Shown here piece by piece: positions 8,698-18,238 of a stretch of 64,000 nucleotides of DNA (its first letter is position 1; every line of letters starts with the position of its first letter). A program made the position numbers and the translations under genes. Below the pieces are notes generated by a model, which had not been told where the DNA came from, did not search any database, and was given only the letters and a program-made list of their open reading frames with translations. Source of the DNA: Streptomyces sp. Root1304 (lineage in GTDB: Bacteria; Actinomycetota; Actinomycetes; Streptomycetales; Streptomycetaceae); the NCBI RefSeq assembly GCF_001426405.1, contig NZ_LMEP01000004.1, forward strand, positions 162,046 to 226,045, in the 5' to 3' direction.

Positions 8698-9027
8698 TCA
8701 GGTCTTCGTCGTCGGCTGCGCCTTGGCGAGGGTGCAGACCCCGTCCACGCACCGACGCTCCAGACGGCCGCGGGAGATCGTCTGCGCCAGGCCGACCATC
8801 CAGCAGGTCGGGCAGCCCCGGAAGGCGATCAGCGCCAGTGGCGCCGCCAGCAGGGTCGCCGGGCCGGCGACGGGCACCATGGCGATCGAGCCGATGATCA
8901 GCCCGAATCCGATGGCACCCCGCGCCAGATGGCGCGGGACGGACTTGCTGGCGAAATCGGGCCCCGCGGGCTTCGCGGCGACGGGGTTCTCGATCAGCAC
9001 GCCGGGTGCGGTCTTCACGGTGTTCAC
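8698..9027 (-). CDS. small two-segment membrane protein with paired cysteines (DUF2892-like)
   Basis: A 109-residue protein with a hydrophobic stretch at about 37-70 (IGFGLIIGSIAMVPVAGPAT and following) long enough for two short membrane segments. After it comes GCPTCWMVG and then CVDGVC near the C-terminus. The placement of a Gly/Cys-rich loop after the membrane part resembles small DUF2892 proteins, but the match is from memory and loose. The ATG overlaps the stop of the sigma factor gene (ATGA), so it is made from the same mRNA. CxxC and CxxxC motifs could bind a metal or act as a thiol sensor for the sigma factor; this is speculation. Confidence 0.7.
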   Translation of the reverse strand: MNTVKTAPGVLIENPVAAKPAGPDFASKSVPRHLARGAIGFGLIIGSIAMVPVAGPATLLAAPLALIAFRGCPTCWMVGLAQTISRGRLERRCVDGVCTLAKAQPTTKT

Positions 9028-9635
9028 GGTTGCGTTTCTCCTCGGACTGTTGATCCGGTCGCTGGATCCGATGCCCGGCCGGGTGCCCGGTCGGCCGTCT
9101 CCAGCGAGTGGCGCAGTGCGGCCCGCGCCCTGTGCAGCCGCGACTTCATCGCGGCGGTGCTCAGACCGAGCGCACGGGCGACGGTCCTGCCGGGCAGGCC
9201 CTGTACGTCCCGCATGACCAGGACCTGCCGCTGCTCACGGGGAAGGGCGCCGACCGCGGCCGCGATCCGCTCCGCCTCCAGCCGGTGCAGCACCGCCTCC
9301 TCGGCGGACGGCTCGGCGCTCCCCTCCGGTTCGGCCGACGCCTCCTCGCCCCGCGACACGAGCACCCGCACCTGCCTGAGGCATTCGTTCCGCACGATGC
9401 GGAACATCCACGAGGCGAGCGCGCCGGTGGCCCGGAGGGTCCCGATCTTCCGGTAGAGGATGATCAGCGCCTCCTGAGCCGCGTCCTCCGCGTCCTGCGG
9501 CGAGGCGCACAGGGACAGGGCGAACTTGCGCACGTGCGGCTGCGACTCCATGACGACGGCGGTGAGCGAGCCGACGTCGCCGTCCTGAGCGGCCTTGATG
9601 ATCCGCTCGTCGGGCCAGGGAAAGCGTGGGTTCAT
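9024..9635 (-). CDS. ECF-family RNA polymerase sigma factor
   Basis: A 203-residue extracytoplasmic-function sigma factor. Region 2 contains SPQDAEDAAQEALIILYRKI and WMFRIVRNECLRQVR. Region 4 contains LPREQRQVLVMRDVQGLPGRTVARALGLSTAAMKSRLHRARAAL, a clear helix-turn-helix. About 25 residues after region 4 are Ala/Gly-rich and disordered. No anti-sigma factor with a classical ZAS domain is adjacent. The neighbours are instead the cysteine-bearing membrane protein downstream and a 28-residue membrane peptide upstream, either of which could be the regulator. Confidence 0.9.
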   Translation of the reverse strand: MNPRFPWPDERIIKAAQDGDVGSLTAVVMESQPHVRKFALSLCASPQDAEDAAQEALIILYRKIGTLRATGALASWMFRIVRNECLRQVRVLVSRGEEASAEPEGSAEPSAEEAVLHRLEAERIAAAVGALPREQRQVLVMRDVQGLPGRTVARALGLSTAAMKSRLHRARAALRHSLETADRAPGRASDPATGSTVRGETQP

Positions 9636-9677
9636 GGGTTACTCATATCCGGAGGGCGTCCCGTGTGCGGCCGGCGG

Positions 9678-9764
9678 TCAGCCGCGGCTCCTGAAGCGGC
9701 GCGCCAGGTGCCAGCTGCACGCGCCCACGAGCAGGACTGCGATGACGACGATGGCGGTGACCAT
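9678..9764 (-). CDS. 28-residue single-span membrane peptide
   Basis: A short ORF too small for routine gene calling. Its ATG (9762-9764) follows a strong GGGAGGAAACACC ribosome binding site. The product starts with about 16 hydrophobic residues (VTAIVVIAVLLVGACS) and ends with a positively charged tail (HLARRFRSRG), a typical single membrane span with a cytoplasmic basic end. It is 42 nt upstream of the sigma factor gene in the same direction and probably shares its promoter. Confidence 0.55.
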   Translation of the reverse strand: MVTAIVVIAVLLVGACSWHLARRFRSRG

Positions 9765-9813
9765 GGGTGTTTCCTCCCGGTTCGGCCGGCCCGTTCGGCC
9801 GGTACAGGGATAG

Positions 9814-9839
9814 GAGACGGGGAGGTCCCGAAAGGATTC
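9814..9839 (-). promoter_or_regulatory. candidate ECF-type promoter for the sigma operon
   Basis: On the reverse strand GAATC (9835-9839) is followed after 15 nt by CGTCTC (9814-9819), then TATCCC. A GAA(C/T)-type -35 with a CGTC-type -10 at this spacing is characteristic of ECF sigma promoters and suggests autoregulation. The start would lie about 45 nt upstream of the 28-residue peptide. Based on pattern only. Confidence 0.35.
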
Positions 9840-9967
9840 GCCCCCACCGGAATTTTCTTTCGCGACCAGTGCGCGACCCCTCTCCTGCGACCCCGGCACC
9901 CGGCCCCGCGCGGGGCGGGCCCGCACCCGCGTCCCGGCCGGCGCACCGGATGTGCGAGCGTGAGCGG

Positions 9968-11212
9968 GTGAACGAGAAGAACACGGAAACCCTGCAGTAC
10001 GGCTCTGACGGGCCGGAAGACGCCCCGGTCCTGGTCCTGGGACCCTCTCTCGGCACCACGCGCCACATGTGGGACCGGCAGATACCCGAACTCACCAAGG
10101 ACTGGCGGGTCGTCCGGTTCGACCTCCCCGGGCACGGCGGCGCCCCCGCCGAGCCCTTCACCTCCGTCGCCGAGCTCGGCGACCGGCTCCTCGCCACCCT
10201 CGACACGCTCGGCGTCCAGCGCTTCGGGTACGCGGGCTGCTCCCTCGGCGGGGCCGTCGGCCTCGACCTCGCCCTGCGCGCACCGCACCGGGTCGCCTCC
10301 CTCGCCCTGGTCGCGACCTCGCCCCGGTTCGGCAGCGCCGACGAGTTCCGCCAGCGCGGCGTCGTCGTCCGGGCCAACGGCCTGGAGCCGATGGCCCGCA
10401 CCGCCCCCGAGCAGTGGTTCACCCCCGTGTTCGCCGGTGCGCAGCCCGCCATCGTGGACTGGGCGGTGCAGATGGTCCGGACGACCGACCCCGCCTGCTA
10501 CGTCGCCGCCTGCGAGGCCCTCGCCGTCTTCGACGTCCGTGAGGCCCTGGACCGGATCGGCGTCCCCGTACTGGTCCTCGTCGGCTCGGAGGACCAGGTC
10601 ACCGGGCCCGCCGAGGCCCGTACCCTCGTCGCCGGCATCGCCGACGCCCGGCTCGCCGTCGTGCCCGGCGCCTCGCACCTCGCCCCCGTCGAGCAGCCCG
10701 CCGCCGTGACCGACCTGCTCCTGGAGCACTTCGCGGGCACCGCGCCGGACACCAGCGGCGTCCTCACCGTGCCGCCGCTGCCGGCCGCACCCGTGCCCGC
10801 GCCCGTCCCGGCCGCCGAGCCCGCCGAGGGAGGCCGGCCCGACCCGTACGACCAGGGGATCGCGCTGCGTCGCGAGGTCCTCGGCGACGCCCATGTGGAC
10901 CAGGCGCTGGCCGGGGACCCCGACGGAACCTTCCAGGACCTCGTCACCCGGTACGCCTGGGGCGAGGTCTGGAACCGGGAGGGCCTCGACCGGCGCACCC
11001 GCAGCGTCGTCACCCTCACCGCGCTCATCGCCGGCGGCCATCGGGAGGCCCTCGCCGACCACACCCGCGCCGGCCTCCGCAACGGCCTCTCGGCCGCGGA
11101 ACTGCGCGAGATCGTGGTCCACGCGGGCGTGTACTGCGGGTTCCCCGCCGCCGAGACCGCGCTCGGCGTGGTCGCCCGCGTCGTCGAGGAGGAGACCAGG
11201 CCCCCGGCGTAA
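9968..11212 (+). CDS. pcaL: fused 3-oxoadipate enol-lactonase / 4-carboxymuconolactone decarboxylase
   Basis: A 414-residue two-domain enzyme. Residues 1 to about 255 are an alpha/beta hydrolase with the nucleophile elbow GCSLGGAVG, an acid in VGSEDQVTGPAE and the histidine in GASHLAPVEQP, matching enol-lactonase PcaD. After a Pro/Ala linker, residues about 295-410 match the carboxymuconolactone decarboxylase family (RREVLGDAHVDQAL, HREALADHTRAGLRNG, VHAGVYCGFPAAETA). The fusion catalyses two consecutive protocatechuate-branch steps. Actinobacteria usually carry it in a pca cluster, but no other pca gene is nearby. Start is GTG 9968 or, in frame, ATG 9950; neither has a clear ribosome binding site. 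Confidence 0.87.
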   Translation: MNEKNTETLQYGSDGPEDAPVLVLGPSLGTTRHMWDRQIPELTKDWRVVRFDLPGHGGAPAEPFTSVAELGDRLLATLDTLGVQRFGYAGCSLGGAVGLDLALRAPHRVASLALVATSPRFGSADEFRQRGVVVRANGLEPMARTAPEQWFTPVFAGAQPAIVDWAVQMVRTTDPACYVAACEALAVFDVREALDRIGVPVLVLVGSEDQVTGPAEARTLVAGIADARLAVVPGASHLAPVEQPAAVTDLLLEHFAGTAPDTSGVLTVPPLPAAPVPAPVPAAEPAEGGRPDPYDQGIALRREVLGDAHVDQALAGDPDGTFQDLVTRYAWGEVWNREGLDRRTRSVVTLTALIAGGHREALADHTRAGLRNGLSAAELREIVVHAGVYCGFPAAETALGVVARVVEEETRPPA

Positions 11213-11221
11213 CCTGGCCGT

Positions 11222-11854
11222 GTGAAGCTGACGAAGAAGTCCCACGCCTGCGTGCGGCTGGAGAAGGACGGGCGGACGCTCGTCCTCGACCCCGGCGTGT
11301 TCACCGAGGAGGACGCGGTCCTCGGGGCCGACGTCCTGCTCGTCACGCACGAGCACCCCGACCACTTCGACGAGGGCCGGCTGCGCGCGGCCCTCGAAGC
11401 GAACGGGGCCGCCGAGGTCTGGACGCTGCACAGCGTCGCCGAACAGCTCTCGGCGGCCTTCCCCGGCCGGGTGCGCACCGTCGGTCACGGCGACACGTTC
11501 ACGGCGGCCGGGTTCGACGTCCAGGTGCACGGCGAACTGCACGCCGTGATCCACCCGGACATCCCCCGCGTCACCAACGTGGGCTTCCTCGTCGACGGCG
11601 CCGTCTTCCACCCCGGGGACGCCCTCACCGTGCCCGACCACCCCGTCGACACGCTGCTGCTCCCCGTCATGGCCCCGTGGAACAAGATCTCCGAGGTCAT
11701 CGACTACGTCCGCGAGGTCAGACCGCGGCGGGCCTACGACATCCACGACGCGCTGCTGACCGACCTGGCCCGGCCGATCTACGACCGCCAGATCGGCGCC
11801 CTCGGCGGCACCGACCACAACCGCCTCGCCCCGGGGACCTCCACGGAGGTCTGA
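11222..11854 (+). CDS. MBL-fold metallo-hydrolase
   Basis: A 210-residue protein of the UPF0173/YtnP-like metallo-beta-lactamase fold. The metal-binding motif THEHPDHFDE is at about residues 40-49, with further ligands in HPGDALTVPDHPVD. It starts 9 nt after the previous stop, so it may be co-transcribed with pcaL. Proteins of this group hydrolyse various esters, amides or phosphodiesters; the substrate is not predictable. Confidence 0.85.
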   Translation: MKLTKKSHACVRLEKDGRTLVLDPGVFTEEDAVLGADVLLVTHEHPDHFDEGRLRAALEANGAAEVWTLHSVAEQLSAAFPGRVRTVGHGDTFTAAGFDVQVHGELHAVIHPDIPRVTNVGFLVDGAVFHPGDALTVPDHPVDTLLLPVMAPWNKISEVIDYVREVRPRRAYDIHDALLTDLARPIYDRQIGALGGTDHNRLAPGTSTEV

Positions 11855-11936
11855 GCACCCTCCGAAGGACCCCGGACGACCGGCCCGGAGCCGGGTCCGA
11901 CGCCGATTGTCAGTGCCCGCACGTAGGCTTGCGCAC

Positions 11937-12716
11937 ATGCGCATCGCCACCTGGAACGTCAATTCGATCACCGCCCGGCTGCCCCGGCTGCTCGCCTGGC
12001 TGGAGAGCAGCGGCACGGACGTGCTGTGCATCCAGGAGACCAAGTGCACCGCCGAGCAGTTCCCCGCCGAGGAGCTGCGCGCCCTCGGATACGAGTCGGT
12101 GGTGAACGCCACGGGCCGGTGGAACGGCGTGGCCCTGGTCTCCCGCGTCGGCCTCGCGGACGTGGTCACCGGTCTGCCCGGCGGGCCCGAGTACGACGGC
12201 GTCGAGGAGCCCCGGGCGATCTCCGCGACCTGCGGCCCGGTCCGCGTCTGGTCGGTGTACGTGCCGAACGGCCGGGAGGTCGCCCACGAGCACTACGCCT
12301 ACAAGCTCCGCTGGCTCGAAGCCCTGAAGGCCGCCGTCGGGGAGGACGCGGCCGGCGAGCGCCCCTTCGCGGTCCTCGGCGACTACAACATCGCGCCGAC
12401 CGACGACGACGTCTGGGACATCGGCGTCTTCGAGGGCGCCACGCACGTGACCGAGCCGGAGCGCGCCGCGCTCGCCGGCCTCCGCGAGACCGGTCTGTCC
12501 GACGTGGTCCCGCGCCCCCTCAAGTACGACCACTCCTTCACGTACTGGGACTACCGTCAGCTCTGCTTCCCGAAGAACAAGGGCATGCGCATCGACCTGG
12601 TCTACGGCAACAAGCCCTTCGCCGAGGCGGTCACCGACAGCTATGTGGACCGCGAGGAGCGCAAGGGCAAGGGGGCCTCGGACCACGCCCCCGTCGTCGT
12701 CGACCTCGACGTGTAG
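11937..12716 (+). CDS. xthA: exodeoxyribonuclease III
   Basis: A 259-residue endonuclease/exonuclease/phosphatase-fold protein of the ExoIII/AP endonuclease family, about the usual length. Key motifs are WNVNSI at the N-terminus, the metal ligand E34 in IQETKC, LGDYNIAPTDDDVWD and the C-terminal SDHAPVVVDLDV with the catalytic Asp-His pair. It cleaves DNA 5' of abasic sites and removes 3' blocks during base-excision repair. It begins 82 nt after the metallo-hydrolase and probably has its own promoter. Confidence 0.94.
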   Translation: MRIATWNVNSITARLPRLLAWLESSGTDVLCIQETKCTAEQFPAEELRALGYESVVNATGRWNGVALVSRVGLADVVTGLPGGPEYDGVEEPRAISATCGPVRVWSVYVPNGREVAHEHYAYKLRWLEALKAAVGEDAAGERPFAVLGDYNIAPTDDDVWDIGVFEGATHVTEPERAALAGLRETGLSDVVPRPLKYDHSFTYWDYRQLCFPKNKGMRIDLVYGNKPFAEAVTDSYVDREERKGKGASDHAPVVVDLDV

Positions 12717-12796
12717 CGCGGACCGCCGCCCGGCGGCGGAGACGATCTCCGCGCGCCGGGTGGTCGACCGGCAGGTGACGGTGCGACGCTGTTCGG

Positions 12797-13240
12797 ATGA
12801 ACATCCCGTTTCTGGACAACTGGCGCAAGCGACATCAGCCCGAGCCGGCCGAGTCCCCGCTGGCCGCGGCCTACGACCGCGACCCCGAGGGAGTGGGCGA
12901 GCTGCTCGCCGAGTGCGAGCTGCTGCGCACCCGTGTGGCGCAGTCCGGGGTGGCGCTCGACGACACCCCGCGCTCGCTCCAGGAGCTCGACCAGCTGCCG
13001 CCCCGCTGGCGGGACGATGCGGAGGAGCTGCCCTGGGTCGGGAACGACGCGGGGCTCTACCTCGGCACCGTGATCGTCCGGAACGTGCCGGGTGCCCGCT
13101 GGCAGGTGTGGCCGGGCGGCGGCCCGGTGGTCCGGCTCGCCTCGGGCCGTGAGATCCAGGTCGTGGAGGCCGGTCTCGACTGGGCGATGACGGGCTCGCC
13201 GGAGCTCTCGCAGGTCTACGCGGAGGCCGCCGAATACTGA
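12797..13240 (+). CDS. conserved hypothetical protein (DUF6278-like)
   Basis: A 147-residue soluble protein with no signal peptide or membrane segment. It starts MNIPFLDNWRKRHQPEP and contains the conserved-looking core WVGNDAGLYLGTVIVRNVPGARWQVWPGGGPVVRL. I recognise it as a Streptomyces conserved protein assigned to DUF6278, whose function is unknown. It stands alone, 80 nt after xthA; the gap has only a weak GC inverted repeat. Confidence 0.72.
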   Translation: MNIPFLDNWRKRHQPEPAESPLAAAYDRDPEGVGELLAECELLRTRVAQSGVALDDTPRSLQELDQLPPRWRDDAEELPWVGNDAGLYLGTVIVRNVPGARWQVWPGGGPVVRLASGREIQVVEAGLDWAMTGSPELSQVYAEAAEY

Positions 13241-13375
13241 TTCCGGGTGCACCCCACCACCCTTTTGCAGTAAATACGGCTTATTCCTGTTTCATGTGTG
13301 TCGGACCTGAAGTCCCTTTTCGGCTGGATAGTTTGCGCTGACTCGACACCGCTGAGAAATGGGGCAGGGCAGCGT

Positions 13376-14122
<747 letters not shown>

Positions 14123-14136
14123 GCGGGTTGGGAACC

Positions 14137-15054
14137 ATGCAGCGTACGCACCGCACCGTGGTCGCGCTCGCCCTGCTGCTCGCCGTGACGGCGGCGCTGG
14201 GCGGCTGCGGCAGGGAGGGCAGCCCGCCCGTCAAGGGCCCGCAGCCCGACCAACTCCCCGTCTACCAGGTCCAGTCGGGCTTCACCCTGCCCGACTCCGC
14301 CACCTGGAACCGGGCGAAGAAGCGCGGCCGGCTGATCGTCGGGGCCAAGGAGGACCAGCCCTACATGGGCGAGAAGGACCCGGCCACCGGCCGGTACTCC
14401 GGCTTCGACATCGAGATCGCCAAGATGATGGCCGCCTCCCTCGGCTTCGACCCGGCCGGCATCGACTTCCGTACGATCGCCTCGGCCAACCGCGAGACCG
14501 CCCTGCAGAACGGGCAGATCGACTACTACGTCGGCACCTACACCATCAACGACAACCGCAAGAAGCTCGTCGGCTTCGCCGGGCCCTACTACCTGGCCGG
14601 TCAGTCCCTCCTGGTCCGCACCGACGAGAACGACATCACGGGCCCCCAGGACCTCGACGGGAAGCGGGTCTGCTCGGCCGCCGGGTCGACCCCGTACCAG
14701 CGGATCGAGAAGGACTACCCGAAGGCCGAACTCGTCGCCTACGACACCTACTCGGCCTGCGTGGACAACCTGCTGACCTACCAGGTCGACGCGGTGACCA
14801 CCGACGACACGATCCTCATGGGCTACGCCGCCAAGGTCCCCGACGAACTCAAGGTGGTCGGCAAGCCGTTCTCCGAGGAGCCGTACGGCATCGGCGTCCC
14901 GCGCGGGGACAACGCGCTGCGCTTCGCGCTCGACGACGCCATCGCCGCCCACGAGAAGAACGGCGACTGGAAGAAGGCGTACGACGCCACCCTCGGCCTC
15001 TCCGGGGTCCCGGCCCCGACGCCGCCCGCCATCGACCGTTACCCGGCGAACTGA
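14137..15054 (+). CDS. gluB: glutamate-type amino acid-binding lipoprotein
   Basis: A 305-residue family 3 solute-binding protein. The N-terminus is a lipoprotein signal with lipobox LGGC. Conserved elements include KKRGRLIVGAKEDQPYMG, GRYSGFDIEIAKMMAA and DYYVGTYTINDNRKKLVGFAGPY, the ligand-binding core of glutamate/aspartate binding proteins. It begins 14 nt after the ATPase gene. An alternative TTG at 14128 would add three residues. Confidence 0.9.
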   Translation: MQRTHRTVVALALLLAVTAALGGCGREGSPPVKGPQPDQLPVYQVQSGFTLPDSATWNRAKKRGRLIVGAKEDQPYMGEKDPATGRYSGFDIEIAKMMAASLGFDPAGIDFRTIASANRETALQNGQIDYYVGTYTINDNRKKLVGFAGPYYLAGQSLLVRTDENDITGPQDLDGKRVCSAAGSTPYQRIEKDYPKAELVAYDTYSACVDNLLTYQVDAVTTDDTILMGYAAKVPDELKVVGKPFSEEPYGIGVPRGDNALRFALDDAIAAHEKNGDWKKAYDATLGLSGVPAPTPPAIDRYPAN

Positions 15055-15085
15055 CCGGAGGAACGCCCGACATGGAGCCCACTTC

Positions 15086-15730
15086 ATGGACGTCCTGACC
15101 CAGAACTTCTCGCTCTACGGCAAGGGATTCCTCGGCACCGTCGAACTCACCGTCTATTCCTCGGCGCTGGCCCTCGTCCTGGGCTTCGTCATGGCCTCCT
15201 TCCGGGTCGCCCCGGTGGGTTCCTTCCGGGTCTTCGGCACCGTCTGGGTCACCATCCTGCGCAACACCCCGCTGACCCTGCTGTTCTTCGCGGTCATGCT
15301 GGGACTGCCCCGCTTCGGACTCGTGCTGCCCTTCGAGCTGTTCGCCGTCCTCGCGCTCGGCTGCTACACCTCGGCCTTCATCTGCGAGGTCCTGCGCTCC
15401 GGCATCAACACCGTGCCGCTCGGCCAGGGCGAGGCCGCCCGCAGCCTCGGCATGAACTTCACCCAGACCCTCGGCACCGTCGTCCTGCCCCAGGCCTTCC
15501 GCACGGTCATCCCGCCGATCGGCTCCACCCTGATCGCGCTCGCCAAGAACTCGGCCATCGCGGGGGCGTTCAGCGTCACCGAACTCCTCGGCACCTACAA
15601 GACCCTGAGCGAACTCGGCTACAACATCATCTGGACCTTCGTCTGGATCGCCGTCGGCTACCTGATCATCACCCTCACCATCAGCGCCCTCTTCCACGTC
15701 ATGGAGAAGCGCTGGGGAGTCGCCCGATGA
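15086..15730 (+). CDS. gluC: glutamate-type amino acid ABC permease 1
   Basis: A 214-residue permease of the HisMQ/GlnP family with about five membrane segments. The ATPase-contacting EAA loop reads GINTVPLGQGEAARSLGMNF. It starts 31 nt after the binding protein and overlaps the next permease by 4 nt. Confidence 0.9.
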   Translation: MDVLTQNFSLYGKGFLGTVELTVYSSALALVLGFVMASFRVAPVGSFRVFGTVWVTILRNTPLTLLFFAVMLGLPRFGLVLPFELFAVLALGCYTSAFICEVLRSGINTVPLGQGEAARSLGMNFTQTLGTVVLPQAFRTVIPPIGSTLIALAKNSAIAGAFSVTELLGTYKTLSELGYNIIWTFVWIAVGYLIITLTISALFHVMEKRWGVAR

Positions 15731-16584
15731 CCCAGTCCACCGCCCTCTACGACATCCCCGGCCCGCACGCCCGGCGCCGCCACCTGCTCTACGGCCTCGC
15801 CTCCACCGTGGTGATCCTCGCGCTGGCCGGCTGGATCCTCTATCTCCTCTTCGACAACGACCAGTTCACCTCGACCAAGTGGTCGCCCTTCCTCTACGAG
15901 GGAATCCAGGAACTGCTGCTCAGAGGACTGGGCAACACCCTCAAGGCCTTCGCCTACGCCGCGGTGCTCTCCCTCGCCCTCGGCGCGGTCCTCGCCACCG
16001 GGCGCCTCTCCGAACACCGGGCGCTGCGCTGGGTGGCGACCGTGCTGGTCGAGTTCTTCCGCGCCATGCCCGTCCTCGTGATGATCTTCTTCATCTTCGT
16101 GGCGCTCAAGGTGCAGCCGCTGCCCGCGCTCGTCGCCGGACTGACCCTCTACAACGGCTCCGTGCTCGCCGAGGTCTTCCGCACCGGCATCCACGCCGTC
16201 GCACGCGGCCAGGGCGAGGCGGCGTACGCGCTCGGCATGCGCAAGACGCAGGTCATGACCTACGTCCTGGTGCCGCAGGCCGTCCGGGCGATGCTGCCCG
16301 CCATCATCAGCCAGCTCGTGGTGGCCCTCAAGGACACCTCGCTCGGCTACCTCATCACCTACGAGGAGTTCCTGCACGCGGGCAAGCTGATCGCCTCCAA
16401 CCTGGACTACGACCTGCCCTTCATCCCGGTCGTGATGGTGATCTCGCCGATCTACATCGGGATGTGCATGCTGCTCTCCTGGTTCGCCACCTGGGTGGCC
16501 AGGAGGGAGCGCCGCAGCCCGAAGACGAAGGCCGTCGACGTCGCTCCGGCCGAACCGGGGACGCTGCTGCCGGGACCGCAGTAG
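15727..16584 (+). CDS. gluD: glutamate-type amino acid ABC permease 2
   Basis: A 285-residue HisMQ-family permease with an N-terminal cytoplasmic stretch, about six membrane segments and the EAA loop HAVARGQGEAAYALGMRKTQ. The ATG overlaps the stop of the first permease (ATGA). The last 25 residues are a charged, Pro-rich tail. It completes the four-gene importer, which is convergent with the secreted peptidase gene downstream; the 37-nt gap has no clear terminator. Confidence 0.9.
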   Translation: MTQSTALYDIPGPHARRRHLLYGLASTVVILALAGWILYLLFDNDQFTSTKWSPFLYEGIQELLLRGLGNTLKAFAYAAVLSLALGAVLATGRLSEHRALRWVATVLVEFFRAMPVLVMIFFIFVALKVQPLPALVAGLTLYNGSVLAEVFRTGIHAVARGQGEAAYALGMRKTQVMTYVLVPQAVRAMLPAIISQLVVALKDTSLGYLITYEEFLHAGKLIASNLDYDLPFIPVVMVISPIYIGMCMLLSWFATWVARRERRSPKTKAVDVAPAEPGTLLPGPQ

Positions 16585-16621
16585 CGAGCGAGAGCCGCAC
16601 CCGCCCGGCAGCAGCCGGTGA

Positions 16622-18169
16622 TCACTCCTTCCGCAGCGGTACCGACACGTACGACGGGTCGGCCGAGGGGGAGGAGAAGGTCAGCTGCGCGCCGGTCGGG
16701 TTGTGCTCGATGTAGAGCGGGTCGACGGTGTCGACGACCAGCGCGAGCCGGTGCCCCGCCGGTACGTCGTACGCCGTGGAGAACAGCTCCAGGCCGACGC
16801 CGAACGGCGTGCCCGGGGTCCGGTCGTGGAAGGTGTACGGGGCGTTGCTGACCAGCTTGCCGACGCCGAGCGGGCCCACGTCGTAGAGGTACGCGACGAG
16901 GGTGCCGCTCTCCTCGGTGGAGGTGACGGTGGTGTGCACGGTCACCGTGCCGCGCACCCGCTGCGGGGTGTCGTACCGCTCGGACTGCCAGACGCCGGCG
17001 AAGGCGCGGGGGAGCAGCGGGACGGAGACGACGGGCGGGGTGCGGAGGAACTGGTCGAGGGCGTTGGTGAGCAGGGTGATGCCGCCGTTGGCGCCGGAGT
17101 CGAGGTTCGCCCGGATCCGCTGCGTACCGCCGAGGCCGAACTTCCGCTGGTTCGCGTGGACGGACTTCCAGTCCGGGTAGCCCTCGTAGGCGCCCGTGGA
17201 CCGGGACTTGAGCTGGACGGGCTGCTCGCGGTCGATGCCGTTGTCGGTGCCCTTGAGGTAGTGGTCGAACCAGCGGTGGGCGCTGGTCCAGGTGTCGTTG
17301 GGCAGCCCGAACAGGCCGGTGGCCTCGGCGGTGGCGTGGTCGCCGGGGCGGAACTCCAGCCGCTTGGGGCCGGTGAGCTTCTCGTAGAAGCTCGCGTACT
17401 GGTTGGGTGGGAAGATGGTGTCGCCCCAGGCGTTGCCGAGCATGATCGCGGCGCCGTTGGCGTTGATCCGGTCGATCTGCTCGGCGGCGGAGCGCTTGCG
17501 GCCCCAGGCGATCATGTCCTCCTCCTTGGCCAGGTTCGAGGAGAGGAAGTCGCCCAGGATCTCCTGGAGTTCGGGTCCCGGGCGGCCGGTGAGCCGGCCG
17601 GCGCCGCCGAGCAGGGCGGCGGCCTGGACGTGCTGGGTGCGGCCGCTGTAGATGGACTCGATGAGGTCGGCCCAGCCGCTGAGGGCGGCGACGGCCTTGA
17701 TCCGGGGGTCGTGGGCGGCGGCGAGGAGGCTGATCCCGGCGCCGTACGAGACGCCCGCCATGCCGATGTGGGCGGGGTCGGCAGGGGTGTTCGCGAGGGC
17801 CCAGTCGATCACCTCGGAGGCGTCGGCGATGTCCTTGGGGCCGGCCGTCTCGATCTCGCCGCCGGACTGCCAGAAGCCGCGCGAGTTGTAACTCACCACG
17901 ACGTAGCCGGAGTCGGCGAGCTGCTCGGCCTGGGCGAGGTACTCGATCTGGGGCATGGCCCAGCTGGTGGGGAGCACGATGAGCGGGTGCGGTCCCGCTC
18001 CGGAGGGGGTGATGACGTTCGCCTTGAGGACGGTGCCGCCGTCTCCGGGGATGTCGACGAAGCGGATGCCGTCGGCCGTGGTCGTTCCGGCCTGGGCGGT
18101 GGGGGCGAGCCCGAGGGCCGCCCCGGCCACGAGAGCGGCCGAGGCGGCGAGGGCCAGGGATGTGCGCAC
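16622..18169 (-). CDS. secreted X-Pro dipeptidyl-peptidase/S15-type hydrolase
   Basis: A 515-residue exported protein with a Sec signal peptide (MRTSLALAASAALVAGAALG...TAQA). The alpha/beta-hydrolase core has nucleophile elbow GVSYGAG, an acid in GNAWGDTIFP and histidine in PGDHATAEA. A C-terminal beta-sandwich (about 380-515, with GVWQSERYDTPQRVRG and VPAGHRLALVVDT) is the jelly-roll typical of CocE/NonD and X-prolyl dipeptidyl-peptidases. It likely removes dipeptides or cleaves acyl bonds outside the cell. A proline-specific activity would fit the hydroxyproline locus but they are 8 kb apart and the specificity is not shown. Confidence 0.85.
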   Translation of the reverse strand: MRTSLALAASAALVAGAALGLAPTAQAGTTTADGIRFVDIPGDGGTVLKANVITPSGAGPHPLIVLPTSWAMPQIEYLAQAEQLADSGYVVVSYNSRGFWQSGGEIETAGPKDIADASEVIDWALANTPADPAHIGMAGVSYGAGISLLAAAHDPRIKAVAALSGWADLIESIYSGRTQHVQAAALLGGAGRLTGRPGPELQEILGDFLSSNLAKEEDMIAWGRKRSAAEQIDRINANGAAIMLGNAWGDTIFPPNQYASFYEKLTGPKRLEFRPGDHATAEATGLFGLPNDTWTSAHRWFDHYLKGTDNGIDREQPVQLKSRSTGAYEGYPDWKSVHANQRKFGLGGTQRIRANLDSGANGGITLLTNALDQFLRTPPVVSVPLLPRAFAGVWQSERYDTPQRVRGTVTVHTTVTSTEESGTLVAYLYDVGPLGVGKLVSNAPYTFHDRTPGTPFGVGLELFSTAYDVPAGHRLALVVDTVDPLYIEHNPTGAQLTFSSPSADPSYVSVPLRKE

Positions 18170-18238
18170 GGGTCACTCCTCACTGGGGCACTGCCGGTGC
18201 GGGGATGGAGCGGTGGGGGGCAGTGAAAGTGACCCGAC

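Noticed and set aside
9632..12169. 845-codon reverse-strand open frame
   Set aside because: Low-complexity Gly/Arg/Asp composition opposite pcaL, the metallo-hydrolase and xthA; a codon-bias shadow in GC-rich DNA.
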